Source: Paenibacillus sp. Soil750 (lineage in GTDB: Bacteria; Bacillota; Bacilli; Paenibacillales; NBRC-103111). From it: a DNA stretch of 64,000 nt. Position numbers and translations under genes: made by a program. Numbering within the stretch: the first letter of the stretch is position 1; each line of letters starts with the position of its first letter. The notes under the pieces were generated by a model, which saw only the letters and a program-made list of their open reading frames with translations, was not told the DNA's origin and made no database searches. Positions 16,493-26,444 of the stretch are shown here, piece by piece. The DNA lies in NCBI RefSeq assembly GCF_001428045.1, contig NZ_LMSD01000023.1, positions 310,001 through 374,000 on the forward strand. The letters are read 5' to 3'.

Positions 16493-18832
16493 ATGGTTAA
16501 TAACTTCAGGGATACGGGCAAGGAAGGTAATCATTCAGCAAGAAAGCATGGGCAAAAAACAGAGAAGTACGATGTTGTCGTTTGCGGGGGTGGACTGGCG
16601 GGTTTCTGTGCGGCTGTAGCTTCGGCTAGACATGGGGCCAAAACATGTTTGGTACAGGATCGCCCTGTCTTCGGGGGAAACAGTTCGTCCGAGGTCAGAG
16701 TAACGCCTCATGGCGCGGCTGCCTTTCATGTTTATGCGAAGGAAACCGGGATCATATCTGAGTTATTGATTGAGGAACGCGCACGAAATCATGAGCCGAT
16801 TTTTGAGAATGGCTGGACCAACAGCGTGTGGGATATGACGATGTATGATATGGCGCAGCGAACAGAGAATTTGACCTTTTACTTGAACACATCCATTCTG
16901 GATGTTCGGATGGCGGGTGAGCGCAAGATTGCGTCGGTCGTGGGTTACGTTGCTAACGCTGAGATGGAGATCGAACTTGTAGCAGATGTATTCGTGGATT
17001 GCACAGGCGACGGCATCGTTGCCGACCGTGCAGGTTGTGAATGGCGGATGGGCTCGGAAGGACGCGAGGAATTCGCCGAACCGCATGCACCACTGCAGGC
17101 TAGCGGAGATGTGATGGGGAGTTCGCTGCTTTTTAAAACGAAAGACCTTGGTTCCCCGGCTCCGTTCACGGCTCCTGATTGGGCTGCGAAGCTCGATAAT
17201 CCCGACTTTTTCTATAAACAGGGTCGGAATCCGAATGATATGCGCGGTGGTTACTGGTGGATCGAGATCGGCATGCCTTGGCACACCATCTATGAAAGTG
17301 AAGATATTCGTCATGAGCTGACGCGGTATGTGTTAGGTATTTGGGATTGGATCAAGAATAAAGATCCACTTACGAAAGAGCTGGCAGCTAATCATGCCAT
17401 AGACTGGATCGGCCAAGTGCCGGGTAAACGGGAAAGCCGCCGAATTATGGGGCAATATCTGATGACGGAGCATGATCCACAGAATAAGACGGTATTTGAG
17501 GATGAGATTGCTTATGGTGGCTGGTTCCTTGATCTGCATACACCTGGGGGACTACTTGCGCCTACCAGTGAGCATGCCAGCTCAGAGGGCTATGATGAAA
17601 CCTCCTCCTATATGGTAAAAAGCTATTGTGGCCCTTATGGTATTCCATTGCGGTCAACGATTGCCAAGGATGTCGATAATTTGATGATGGCTGGTCGGAA
17701 TATCTCTGTGACGCATGCCGCATTAGGTACGGTGCGCGTAATGGCAACAACCGCGTTGATAGGGCAGGCCGTGGGGACGTCGGCTGCAATTGCATTGAGG
17801 CATGGATTAGCACTCGCGGACGTACCAGGTCTGGCTATACAAGAAGTGAAGCAAACGCTGCTGCGTGATGGCTGTTTCCTCCTAAACACAACGAACGAGG
17901 ACGAGCTGGATCTGGCACGCAAGGGGCGCGTTACGGCTAGCAGTCAGGCTGCGTGCAGTGGTTCGGAAGTGAAGGCGGAGCTACAAGCATCTGGCAAATT
18001 GGGTCATCAAGAAGAGCTGCTCCGTCAACGTAAAGGACAATGGATTGCCATTTCAGAGGGAGTATTGAACCGAGTATCTGTCTGTGTGACGAATACGAGC
18101 GACACCCTTCAAATCGTGGAAGCGAAACTTATTCCGGTGGATCATATCTGGGACTACCGCTGTGAAGCAAACCCAGCGCTGGCCACAACGGAACTACAAA
18201 TCAAGCCGGGGACCTATCAATGGATCGATTGGGATGTGCAGTTGAGCGAGGCGGATGGCTTGAAGTCAGGGACCTATGTGCGTTTGGATTTACTAGCAAA
18301 TCCCCACATTGCGTGGCATTGCGGGGATGGCATAGTTCCAGGTCATACGTGCGCATATGAAATGGGCGAGGGCAAGATGCGCCGGGATTGGAATGGTCCG
18401 ACGCGCAGCTTCCGCGTGGATCCTCCGCAGCATGCGTACAGCCCTGAACATGTCATTAGTGGTGTAACGCGACCATATCGTTTTACGAACTTGTGGCGCT
18501 CGGATGCGAGAGAGGAGCTTCCGCAATGGCTAGAATTGAAATGGGATCATCAACAATCCATTGGACAGATTGAGCTCACATTCCCGGGAAGCCTTCTATG
18601 GGAATACCATGGATATGCACCGTTTTATCGTGACCCGCAATGTCCGAAAGATTATAGGATTGAAGCCTTTGTTGGCGGTGCATGGGAGCAGCTCTTAGAG
18701 GTGAAGGAGAATTATCAGCGCCATTGCCGTTATACGCTAGCTCAACCTGTCCAAACGCAAAGACTGCGTGTCGTCATCGATGCCACCAATGGAGATCCGT
18801 CTGCGGCCATCTATGAAGTGCGTTGTTATTAA
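16493..18832 (+). CDS. FAD-dependent oxidoreductase with C-terminal discoidin-like domain
   Basis: 779 residues of the FAD_oxidored type. A Rossmann dinucleotide-binding motif CGGGLAGFCAAVASARHGAK lies near residue 30, with GGNSSSEVRV after it, and a second FAD-contact region around MMAGRNISVTHAALGTVRVM. The last 130 residues (PYRFTNLWRSDAR to EVRCY) look like an F5/8 type C (discoidin) beta-sandwich, unusual for a cytoplasmic flavoenzyme. ATG 16493 follows AAAGGGAGA; an in-frame GTG at 16463 lacks a site. Relatives often accompany polysaccharide-utilisation genes, but their reactions are largely unknown. A terminator follows immediately. Confidence 0.85.
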   Translation: MVNNFRDTGKEGNHSARKHGQKTEKYDVVVCGGGLAGFCAAVASARHGAKTCLVQDRPVFGGNSSSEVRVTPHGAAAFHVYAKETGIISELLIEERARNHEPIFENGWTNSVWDMTMYDMAQRTENLTFYLNTSILDVRMAGERKIASVVGYVANAEMEIELVADVFVDCTGDGIVADRAGCEWRMGSEGREEFAEPHAPLQASGDVMGSSLLFKTKDLGSPAPFTAPDWAAKLDNPDFFYKQGRNPNDMRGGYWWIEIGMPWHTIYESEDIRHELTRYVLGIWDWIKNKDPLTKELAANHAIDWIGQVPGKRESRRIMGQYLMTEHDPQNKTVFEDEIAYGGWFLDLHTPGGLLAPTSEHASSEGYDETSSYMVKSYCGPYGIPLRSTIAKDVDNLMMAGRNISVTHAALGTVRVMATTALIGQAVGTSAAIALRHGLALADVPGLAIQEVKQTLLRDGCFLLNTTNEDELDLARKGRVTASSQAACSGSEVKAELQASGKLGHQEELLRQRKGQWIAISEGVLNRVSVCVTNTSDTLQIVEAKLIPVDHIWDYRCEANPALATTELQIKPGTYQWIDWDVQLSEADGLKSGTYVRLDLLANPHIAWHCGDGIVPGHTCAYEMGEGKMRRDWNGPTRSFRVDPPQHAYSPEHVISGVTRPYRFTNLWRSDAREELPQWLELKWDHQQSIGQIELTFPGSLLWEYHGYAPFYRDPQCPKDYRIEAFVGGAWEQLLEVKENYQRHCRYTLAQPVQTQRLRVVIDATNGDPSAAIYEVRCY

Positions 18833-18838
18833 TATGAT

Positions 18839-18876
18839 GCAAGCCCTAGTTCGTTGAACTGGGGCTTGCTGTTTTA
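18839..18876 (+). terminator. Terminator after the flavoenzyme
   Basis: GCAAGCCC (18839-18846) pairs with GGGCTTGC (18862-18869), extended by AGTTC/GAACT inside, then TGTTTT. Confidence 0.85.
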
Positions 18877-18981
18877 CCACCCCAGAATTTATATGTTTGG
18901 GGTTTTGGGTAAGAGAAGCTTACCCTTATTTATTTGTTATCAGCGTGGGTTATGGTGTGAGGCGTTGCTCCTGGCCAGGAG

Positions 18982-19168
18982 AATAACTGGATTTTCTGCA
19001 GCTAATTCAAGCAAAATCACGGCTTTTCGTAAAATAACTGGATTTCCTCCCGTTATTTCTGGCCAATTTCGCCAAACGGAACATTTCGGGCAAAATTAGA
19101 TGCATAAAATCCAGTTAAAATCATCAAAGGCTAGTTTTCCCCGGAAATAGATGTAGGAAATCCAGTTA
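18982..19168. repeat. Inverted-repeat intergenic element with four TAACTGGATTT units
   Basis: AATAACTGGATTT occurs twice in direct orientation (18982-18994 and 19033-19045). Its complement AAATCCAGTTA occurs twice (19107-19117 and 19158-19168). The array is symmetrical, each pair being about 51 bases apart, and lies between two gene ends in a 378-base gap without a supported gene. It may be a dispersed palindromic element of this genome or a long hairpin in either transcript. The rest of the gap holds only the terminator. Confidence 0.6.
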
Positions 19169-19210
19169 ATCCCCAAAAGCTGCCCAGCCTGCAAAAGTGC
19201 GAATCTCACG

Positions 19211-20773
19211 TTACATCGATTTCCGATGTTCCTTTGGGGAAACGCCGAAATAGTTTTTGAAAGCACGCGAGAAATGATAGAGATTGCCATACCCAACTTT
19301 TTCTGAGATCTCATTGATCCGTAAGGTGGGGTTTTTGAGCAGCTTCTGGGCTTCTTCCATGCGGACTTTGGTTAAATAGGCAGTGAAAGTTAAGCCGGTT
19401 CGTTCCTTAAAAAGCTTGCTAAAGTACGAGTAATTCATCGATACCCGATTAGCCACTTCGGCTAGCTGCAGATCGCGGCTGTAATGCTCACGAACGATGG
19501 ACTCCGCTACAGTAATAACGGTTTCGCCCAAATTAGCCTGCTCCGAGATCAGCTGTTTCGTATCTGTGGCGTAGCTTTTTAAATAATGCCGGAGCTCTCC
19601 TAACGTGTGAAAAGTGTCGAAAGCTGTTGCGCGTTCGGTCTCTTCAAAAAGAAAACGCTCATGGACATGGCGATGGATCTCAGAAAGCACGAGGTCATAA
19701 ATGGACTTGAGCTGCTCCAAAGACATCTGTGAGCGTAAAACATCGCGTAGATGGCGGTCAACCCAAAGGCCGATACGTTCCACATGCAGGGTTTCGGCAG
19801 CTTGCTTGAACTCCTCCATTTCCTTTTTGACAGGCAGCCAAGCATCCGTCCTATCCATTGGTTCAAGTGTCTCGAAAACCTCGCTTGGTTCTCGTAAAAT
19901 CCGCTCCGACATCGCGTGATGCGCTTGTTTGTAAAGTCGTGATAAATCATCTAAGCCTTGCCCTGATTGACTAATCGAGGCCGTAGGCGTTCGCAGATTG
20001 CCATTCCTAAGCAGGATAACAGCTTTACTAAGTACACCTTGAACGGTATCAAAGGAAATGGATGCCGCATAATTAAACACAAGGCACACCGATCCTAGCA
20101 CATCATGAAATGCTAGGAAGCGTAGATGTGATGTTAGATCATCTTCTTGAACACATTGTTCCAAACATTCACTTACCCTATCCAAATGCTCCTCGCTGAA
20201 GGTAACGTCGCCGAAGGAAAACATGGAAACGGCGAATCGCGGATGAGTAAAGTAAGCTTCGAGTGATTGCTGTGGCTCGGAATCTTTGCTGCTCACCATG
20301 GCGTTCGAACCGTGGATGACGAGGGGTAATCGAGCAATAAGCAGTGCCCGAGCGTCCGTTTGGTTTCTTTCGACGAGCTGGTCGTTGAGGGTATCTTTCT
20401 CAATACTCGCAATGGCGGACTGTACTTGCTGGCCGAGTTCATCGGACGCTGCGGGCTTCAATAAATAGTCTTGTGCGCCGTATTTGAAGGCTTCACGGAC
20501 ATAGGGATAATCACCATAGCCGCTTAACATAATGAATTTGGTGCGTGTTAGGAGCGGGGTAAGCTCTCTAATCAATTGAATGCCATCTAACTCGGGCATA
20601 CGAATGTCCGTGATAATGATGTTTGGTTGTAAGGTTTTAGCCATTGCAAGTCCCTGTGGACCACCGTTTGCGACATAAATATCCCGTATACCAGCGACAT
20701 TGGCCCTTTCTAGTTTGGCTTTGACGCCGCTGCCGATCAATTCTTCGTCATCAATGATTAATACGGTATACAT
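19211..20773 (-). CDS. Response regulator with AraC-type DNA-binding domain
   Basis: 520 residues on the minus strand. The receiver has DDE (8-10), phospho-acceptor D56 in ITDIRMPE and the Lys of LLKP. The C-terminal AraC helix-turn-helices include LQLAEVANRVSMNYSYFSKLF and INEISEKVGYGNLYHFSRAF. GAGGAGA six bases upstream fixes ATG 20773; two earlier in-frame ATGs lie at or before this site. It overlaps the end of its partner kinase by 23 bases. It probably controls the divergent transporter at 22705-26231 and perhaps the large hydrolase beyond. Confidence 0.94.
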   Translation of the reverse strand: MYTVLIIDDEELIGSGVKAKLERANVAGIRDIYVANGGPQGLAMAKTLQPNIIITDIRMPELDGIQLIRELTPLLTRTKFIMLSGYGDYPYVREAFKYGAQDYLLKPAASDELGQQVQSAIASIEKDTLNDQLVERNQTDARALLIARLPLVIHGSNAMVSSKDSEPQQSLEAYFTHPRFAVSMFSFGDVTFSEEHLDRVSECLEQCVQEDDLTSHLRFLAFHDVLGSVCLVFNYAASISFDTVQGVLSKAVILLRNGNLRTPTASISQSGQGLDDLSRLYKQAHHAMSERILREPSEVFETLEPMDRTDAWLPVKKEMEEFKQAAETLHVERIGLWVDRHLRDVLRSQMSLEQLKSIYDLVLSEIHRHVHERFLFEETERATAFDTFHTLGELRHYLKSYATDTKQLISEQANLGETVITVAESIVREHYSRDLQLAEVANRVSMNYSYFSKLFKERTGLTFTAYLTKVRMEEAQKLLKNPTLRINEISEKVGYGNLYHFSRAFKNYFGVSPKEHRKSM

Positions 20774-22448
20774 CGTCATTCTCCTCGCTTCTTCTTGCGT
20801 CATAAGGAAGGGTTAATATCGTTTCGGCGAATTGGCCTTGGATACTGTTGATTTGTAAGGGATAATTCTCCCCGTAAAATAATTTCAATCGTTCATTAAT
20901 GTTGCCTAAACCGATGCTTTCTCGGTCTTTGTTACCTTTGGCCATATACACGGAAGTGCGAAATTGTTCGTTAATTTCTTCCAACCGTGCTGCTTCAATC
21001 CCAATGCCATTATCTCTTACACATAAACGGATGGATAAATCAGTTTCTTGGCTCACATAAATATCAATATCGAGTGTGTCCTGCTTAGCGAAGCCATGCT
21101 TCACGCTATTCTCGACAATCGGTTGAAGAATAAATTTTAAGACCTGAATGCTGAGAAGCTCGTTGGGAACATGAACGCGGAAATGAATACTGTCTCCGTA
21201 TTTCACCTTCTGAAGCGTCATATACTGCCCCAGATAACGAAGCTCATCTTGGAGCGTTGCGAATTTTGCGTGACCGTCCATATTATAGCGCATCATTTTG
21301 CCGAAATCGGCCATAGCATCGGACACATCATATTGGCCGGCAATTTCCATTTTGGCACTAAAGATATCCAGCGTATTATAGATAAAATGCGGATTAATCT
21401 GCGATTGCAGTGCGATGAGCTGTGCATCCTTGTGCATGGTCTCTTTTTTGATCATATCGGCTAACAGCAGGGTAATTTTATTCAGCAAAATGTTGAATTT
21501 CTCGGTGATAACACCGAACTCGTCCTTCCGTACAATAGGAATGGGCTGAAACCCTGTCTCAATGGCGAGATCCATCTGTTTAATGCTCGTTTTCATTTTA
21601 CTTAGCGTCATCTTGAGGACGAAGTAGAAAGCGAACAATAGAACAATGAGGGTAAGAATAAAAGCTAGATTAGCCACAACCTGCAAGGAACCGAGCAGAG
21701 GTGGGAGCGGAATCGCCATAACGATGACTTGCTGGACTTCTTTTAACGAGTCAGCGACGTATAAAAAACCGGATTCCTTGGCGTAGCCTTGATTTTCATC
21801 CAATATATAAACAGGCTGATTGACAACATTAGGGCCCTCAGCGGGTTCAAGAAGATCAACAGAGCGCACGTCAACCATCGTAATTCCTAGATAATAGCCT
21901 TCAATAGAGATCATTTTCTGGATATAGCGGAAAATATCACTACCGTCTTCCTGCTTCGTATCCAGCACCCAGAGAGATTTCTGATCCGAAGCCATAAAGG
22001 TATCGTACCACGCCTCTTTTTTAATTTTCTGCTCGGAGAAAAAGGAACCAAAACCTTCTGGAATCGAAACATTGTTTGTATAGATAGAAATTTTTTGGAT
22101 GTTGATTTTCTGGAATAACATCGCATAGTTAACAAGTGGAGCAGCGAAATTGAAATACGTATCTAAAGAATTGGAGTCGGATGAATACGGCTCTCCGAGA
22201 AATTGTTGCAAGCGGTAGTTAAACGTAATGTTATTGCTAACGCTTTCAATAAGATCAATTTTATTCTCGATTGTATACTTAATCTGTTTAACGGTGGTCT
22301 GTGAATTGGTAAGCAGTTGATCTTGCACGTAGCGCTGTGATTGATTGTACGTGTAGAGTCCGAGCACACTGAAGGGGATTAGTATGAAAAAAATAAAGGC
22401 TAGCGTCACTTTACTTTTGATACTCATGGCATTAAAGGCACGTTGCAA
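20751..22448 (-). CDS. Sensor histidine kinase, YesM type
   Basis: 565 residues with a TTG start at 22448-22446 chosen because GAAGGAG lies five bases upstream; the nearest ATG is too far from it, and the extra N-terminal residues of the longest frame have no site. There is an N-terminal membrane segment (TLAFIFFILIPFSVLGLYTY), an extracellular region, a second segment (LAFILTLIVLLFAFYFVL), a HAMP-like linker, NPHFIYNTLDIFS with the phospho-acceptor His, QPIVENSVKHGF and DNGIGIE plus GLGNINERLKLF. It pairs with the AraC-type regulator downstream. Confidence 0.93.
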   Translation of the reverse strand: MQRAFNAMSIKSKVTLAFIFFILIPFSVLGLYTYNQSQRYVQDQLLTNSQTTVKQIKYTIENKIDLIESVSNNITFNYRLQQFLGEPYSSDSNSLDTYFNFAAPLVNYAMLFQKINIQKISIYTNNVSIPEGFGSFFSEQKIKKEAWYDTFMASDQKSLWVLDTKQEDGSDIFRYIQKMISIEGYYLGITMVDVRSVDLLEPAEGPNVVNQPVYILDENQGYAKESGFLYVADSLKEVQQVIVMAIPLPPLLGSLQVVANLAFILTLIVLLFAFYFVLKMTLSKMKTSIKQMDLAIETGFQPIPIVRKDEFGVITEKFNILLNKITLLLADMIKKETMHKDAQLIALQSQINPHFIYNTLDIFSAKMEIAGQYDVSDAMADFGKMMRYNMDGHAKFATLQDELRYLGQYMTLQKVKYGDSIHFRVHVPNELLSIQVLKFILQPIVENSVKHGFAKQDTLDIDIYVSQETDLSIRLCVRDNGIGIEAARLEEINEQFRTSVYMAKGNKDRESIGLGNINERLKLFYGENYPLQINSIQGQFAETILTLPYDARRSEENDDVYRINH

Positions 22449-22567
22449 CGTCACTCCTTCTTTCTCTAAAGATGTTTGTAGGAGGTATTCGACACAAGGC
22501 ATGCTAAACCTTTCGTTAACTAGGCAGAGCCCAAATGAAGGTATCAAAACTAAAATGATGATATTTT

Positions 22568-22581
22568 TATAAGCGCTTTCA
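22568..22581 (+). promoter_or_regulatory. cre-like CcpA site in the divergent intergenic region
   Basis: TATAAGCGCTTTCA differs from TGWAANCGNTNWCA only at the second position. It lies between the kinase and the transporter operon, so it could affect either direction. Confidence 0.45.
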
Positions 22582-22704
22582 AAATGTATAGTGAGAATAT
22601 GCTTCCGAAGTTGCTTTGCTATAGCAGAAGTAGAGTTAGCATTATAGAGAACGCTGTCATCTGGTTATCACGACTTGGGGCAGTAAATCGGGGAGGTAAG
22701 TCAA

Positions 22705-23667
22705 GTGGATGGAGCCGTAAATGCAAAACAACGTGTTCGGTCGCCACGATTATCAGTGACGGGTAGATGGCTGCGTTTCAAGAGTCAGTTCGCGCTGCAA
22801 AGCATGGTATGGCCGGGGATTTTGTTTCTGCTTCTGTTCTCGTATGTTCCAATGTATGGCATTCTAATTGCATTTAAGGAGTACGATCTTTTCTTGGGTG
22901 TGATGAATTCACCGTGGATTGGGTTTACACATTTCCAGGAATTTCTGAATGATCCGAATTTCTTGAATGTACTACGTAACACGCTAGCGATGAATCTTAT
23001 GGGGTTGGTTCTTGGGTTTCCTGCGCCCATCGTGTTTGCACTCTTCCTTAATGAGCTGAATAAGAAACGTTTCAAGAGCTTTGTACAAACGATTTCTTAT
23101 CTCCCTCATTTTGTTTCGTGGGTTATTTTTGGAGGGTTAGTGCTGACAGTGCTATCGCCTTCGAATGGGATTCTCAATCTCTTACTTACGAGTTTGCATA
23201 TTATTGATGAACCGATTAATTTCATTGCGAAACCGCATCTGTTCTGGATGATTATGGTGAGCGCTGAAATATTGAAAGGGATTGGCTGGGGAGCGATTAT
23301 TTATATCGCAGCGATAGCCGGTGTGGACCAAGAAATGTATGATGCAGCCAAGATTGACGGTGCAGGCAGATTTCAGCGGATGTGGTATGTGACGCTGCCA
23401 GCCATTATGGGGACAGTCGTGATTATGCTCATTTTTGCGATAAGCTCTATCTTGAACACGGGCTTCGAGCAGATTATGGTCATGCAGAATCCGCTAAATC
23501 TGGATGTGAGTGAAACAATCGATACGTATGTCTATAAGGTAGGCCTGAGGCAAATGAGGTATTCCTATTCGACTGCGGTAGGCTTAGCGAAATCAGTGGT
23601 TGCCCTGATTCTGTTATTTGCTGCTAATTATGTATCTCGTAAAGTGACAGACAATAGCTTGTTCTAA
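22705..23667 (+). CDS. Sugar ABC transporter permease (LplB-like)
   Basis: 320 residues, six membrane segments, of the LplB subgroup of CUT1 permeases. SMVWPGILFLLLFSYVPMYGILIAFKEYD is the usual first segment and EMYDAAKIDGAGRFQRMWYVTLPAI the EAA loop (around 205-230). The start is GTG 22705, nine bases after GGGAGG. First gene of a three-gene transporter operon divergent from the kinase/regulator pair; ATPase absent. Confidence 0.93.
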   Translation: MDGAVNAKQRVRSPRLSVTGRWLRFKSQFALQSMVWPGILFLLLFSYVPMYGILIAFKEYDLFLGVMNSPWIGFTHFQEFLNDPNFLNVLRNTLAMNLMGLVLGFPAPIVFALFLNELNKKRFKSFVQTISYLPHFVSWVIFGGLVLTVLSPSNGILNLLLTSLHIIDEPINFIAKPHLFWMIMVSAEILKGIGWGAIIYIAAIAGVDQEMYDAAKIDGAGRFQRMWYVTLPAIMGTVVIMLIFAISSILNTGFEQIMVMQNPLNLDVSETIDTYVYKVGLRQMRYSYSTAVGLAKSVVALILLFAANYVSRKVTDNSLF

Positions 23668-23698
23668 GAGGATGCCTGCGTGTAAGGAGGAACACATA

Positions 23699-24589
23699 AT
23701 GAATATCCGTTCTAGAAGGGACAAATGGTTTGACATCGGTAATATCATTTTTATGTCTGCAGTTGTATTCGTAACGCTGGCTCCGTTCTGGTTTGCTTTG
23801 GTTGGTTCTTTTAATGACGGGTTGGATTACTTGCGAGGAAGCGTGTACTTATGGCCTCGGGAGTTTACGCTTGCGAATTATAAAGCAGTATTCTCAGATA
23901 CGACCATTTATCATGCGTTTTTCATTACGATTAGCAGAACGCTGCTCGGTATGTCCACGCATATCGCTTTTACAGCTCTCGTTGCCTACGGTATGTCTCG
24001 TAAAGGACTTAGTGGACGCAACATATATCTCGTGATTATGCTCACGACCATGTTCTTCTATGGTGGACTTATTCCGACTTACTTGCTGTATAAAGAAATT
24101 GGCCTGTTAAACAATTTTATGGTTTATATTATTCCCACCTTGTTCAGTGTTTGGGATATGATTATTATCATGTCCTTCTTTCGAACGATCCCTGAACAAA
24201 TTATCGAGTCGGCTAAGATGGATGGGGCCGGGGAATACCGGATTTTGCTGCAGTTGGTGCTGCCGTTGACGAAGCCTGTCTTAGCCGCTATTGCTTTGTT
24301 TAATGGGGTATATCATTGGAACTCTTATATGGATGCGTTGATGTTTACGACGAAATCATCCTTAGAGCCTGTTCAACTTGTACTCATGCGGATGGTGACA
24401 GATGCTTCGTACGGGGAATCATTTAGTCAGCAAGCCATGAGCTTTATGCCAGAAGAAGCGAAGCATGTTAGTTCGGCTACGTTGAAGTTAGCCATGATGG
24501 TCGCAACAACAGCGCCAATCGTCGCCATTTATCCATTCTTACAGAAGTATTTTGTTAAAGGTGTGCTTATTGGTTCTGTGAAAGGTTAG
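23699..24589 (+). CDS. Sugar ABC transporter permease (YtcP-like)
   Basis: 296 residues with six predicted membrane segments. EAA loop IESAKMDGAGEYRILLQLVLPLTKP and the family ending YFVKGVLIGSVKG are present. AAGGAGG directly upstream selects ATG 23699; the longer frame begins before it without a site. The gene follows its partner permease by 31 bases and precedes the binding protein by 28, an order (permease, permease, binding protein) usual for LplB/YtcP systems. Confidence 0.93.
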   Translation: MNIRSRRDKWFDIGNIIFMSAVVFVTLAPFWFALVGSFNDGLDYLRGSVYLWPREFTLANYKAVFSDTTIYHAFFITISRTLLGMSTHIAFTALVAYGMSRKGLSGRNIYLVIMLTTMFFYGGLIPTYLLYKEIGLLNNFMVYIIPTLFSVWDMIIIMSFFRTIPEQIIESAKMDGAGEYRILLQLVLPLTKPVLAAIALFNGVYHWNSYMDALMFTTKSSLEPVQLVLMRMVTDASYGESFSQQAMSFMPEEAKHVSSATLKLAMMVATTAPIVAIYPFLQKYFVKGVLIGSVKG

Positions 24590-24617
24590 TTCACGCATAT
24601 CAAAGGGGGCAAAGCAA

Positions 24618-26231
24618 ATGAAAAAAAGTTTAGTAAGTATGGGGCTAGTTACGACGTTGATGGGGACTTTGCTTGCAGGTTGTTCAACGGATAAAGGAAC
24701 AGAAGTGGCGAGTTCGCCAAAGGCATCAGAAGCGTCAGCCAAACCTGATGATAAATCTCCAATCAAGATAACTTGGTTCGTCGATCAAGAATCCTACAAA
24801 AAGAACTGGGATCCAGTGAATAACTTACTGGATAAGAAAATTACAGAGGATACGGGCGTTTCAATTGAATTTACTTCAGGAAATGATGATAAATTAAGCG
24901 CTCTTATCGCATCAGGAGATATCCCGGATATGATTACCGTGGATAAAGGGGCGCCGCAGCGAGGTGTGCTTGAGAAATCTGGCTTGGTTGCTCCGCTAGA
25001 TGAGTTGATTAAGAAGCATGATCCATCGTTTAATGTAGCGAAATCCATGCAGGATTGGTTCCGTAATCCAGATGGCCACTTCTATGGGTATGCCAACTAT
25101 TTCTGGGCCAAAGAAACGTTTAAACCAGGAGATACCATTTACAGCAACCAAGGCTTATATGCGCGTAAAGATATTATGGATCAGCTTGGCATTAAACCTG
25201 AGGACTTCAATACCAAGGAAGGCTTGGTTGCAGCGCTGCGTAAAGTAAAGGATTCAAAGACGAAATATAATGGCTTCGATGTAACTCCCGCTTACTTCGA
25301 GAGCTGGGTCATCTCAAGTTTCTTCGGCGCTCCACGTGAAGATGCGCAAGGTAATCTTCTGGATCGTGAAAGAACTCCGGAGACATTGGAAGCGTATCAG
25401 TTCCTCAACCGTTTATATCGGGAAGGTTTATTGCCAGAAGATAGTCAAACGTTGAATCAGTCACAGCTTACCGAGAAAGTGAATAATGGCGCAGTCTTTG
25501 CCCTCACAAACAAGGCAATTAAATGGGATGCCTTATATGCCAAGGATCCGAAGGCAATCTTTGTTTCAGTTGGACCGGTTCTTGGTGATAAAGGCAAACA
25601 ACCTGTTATTGATCCAGTTCAAGCCTCAGGTTGGACATTGACGATGGTTAGCAGTAAAGCCAAAAATCAGGATCGCATTATTAAGCTCATGCATTATCTC
25701 TCGTCTGATGAAATGAGTTTGAATGTGACTTATGGTCCTAAAGGCATTACGTGGGATTATGATGCGAATGGTAAGGTTAAATTATCAGATGAGTTTATTA
25801 AGGCTAGAAGCGAAGATGCAGCGAAAACGAAATTGAAATACGGAAATGGTACGTTAGATTGGCTGATTAACTATGTCCCTGTTCAACGCACATTGCCAGT
25901 GAACGGTGTACAAGAAACGGAAAGAACCAAATCGAATATTTATTTCAGTAAATATACGTACGACATGCTTGCTTTCGAATCCACTTCACCGCTTGGCGGA
26001 ACAGAAGAAGCGGGCATCAATGCAAAACGCGAAGAGGTTCGTGTCAAAACAAGAGCGAAAATGATTCTCGCTAAAGCACCAGAGGATGTTGAGAAACTCT
26101 ACAAAGAAGGCATTGATCAAGAAGAAAAACTTGGCTCTCAAAAGCTGCTAGACTATCAAAACAAAAAATTCCAAGAAGCCAAGAAAGCTTTAGGTGTACC
26201 GTTCGTTTGGCCGACGAATATCAAGAAATAA
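24618..26231 (+). CDS. ABC transporter substrate-binding lipoprotein (LplA-like)
   Basis: 537 residues, with lipoprotein signal MKKSLVSMGLVTTLMGTLLAGC and lipobox LLAGC, then a Ser/Lys-rich linker. The mature part fits the large LplA class: YSNQGLYARKDIMDQLG, a GWTLTMVSSKAKNQDRIIKLM region and a long C-terminal helical part. A ribosome binding site (AAAGGGGGC) precedes ATG 24618. The sugar is unknown; the adjacent secreted hydrolase may generate it. A strong terminator follows. Confidence 0.92.
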   Translation: MKKSLVSMGLVTTLMGTLLAGCSTDKGTEVASSPKASEASAKPDDKSPIKITWFVDQESYKKNWDPVNNLLDKKITEDTGVSIEFTSGNDDKLSALIASGDIPDMITVDKGAPQRGVLEKSGLVAPLDELIKKHDPSFNVAKSMQDWFRNPDGHFYGYANYFWAKETFKPGDTIYSNQGLYARKDIMDQLGIKPEDFNTKEGLVAALRKVKDSKTKYNGFDVTPAYFESWVISSFFGAPREDAQGNLLDRERTPETLEAYQFLNRLYREGLLPEDSQTLNQSQLTEKVNNGAVFALTNKAIKWDALYAKDPKAIFVSVGPVLGDKGKQPVIDPVQASGWTLTMVSSKAKNQDRIIKLMHYLSSDEMSLNVTYGPKGITWDYDANGKVKLSDEFIKARSEDAAKTKLKYGNGTLDWLINYVPVQRTLPVNGVQETERTKSNIYFSKYTYDMLAFESTSPLGGTEEAGINAKREEVRVKTRAKMILAKAPEDVEKLYKEGIDQEEKLGSQKLLDYQNKKFQEAKKALGVPFVWPTNIKK

Positions 26232-26258
26232 TACTTTAATGGTATAAGCTAGCACATT

Positions 26259-26316
26259 GGCATATGCAACGTTCGTGAGTGGATAGCTTTCTTCACACGC
26301 TTGCATATGCCTTTTT
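26259..26316 (+). terminator. Terminator of the second transporter operon
   Basis: GGCATATGCAA (26259-26269) pairs perfectly with TTGCATATGCC (26301-26311), with further inner pairing (GTGAG/CTTCAC region), followed by five T. Confidence 0.9.
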
Positions 26317-26364
26317 GCGGACTTTTATGGAGAGGGGGGATAAGGGAAACAACTCAAATATAAA

Positions 26365-26393
26365 GCACAGACGACTTAAGTCTAGTACTGTGC
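26365..26393. promoter_or_regulatory. Nested palindrome upstream of the large hydrolase gene
   Basis: GCACAG (26365-26370) and CTGTGC (26388-26393) bracket a perfect 10-bp palindrome GACTTAAGTC (26373-26382). It lies about 50 bases before the start codon of the 1536-residue hydrolase. It could be an operator or an mRNA hairpin; the regulator is unknown. Confidence 0.35.
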
Positions 26394-26444
26394 CATTGGA
26401 TACATGGAGGGATCGACTGTAATCTCTATTAAAGGAGCTAAATA

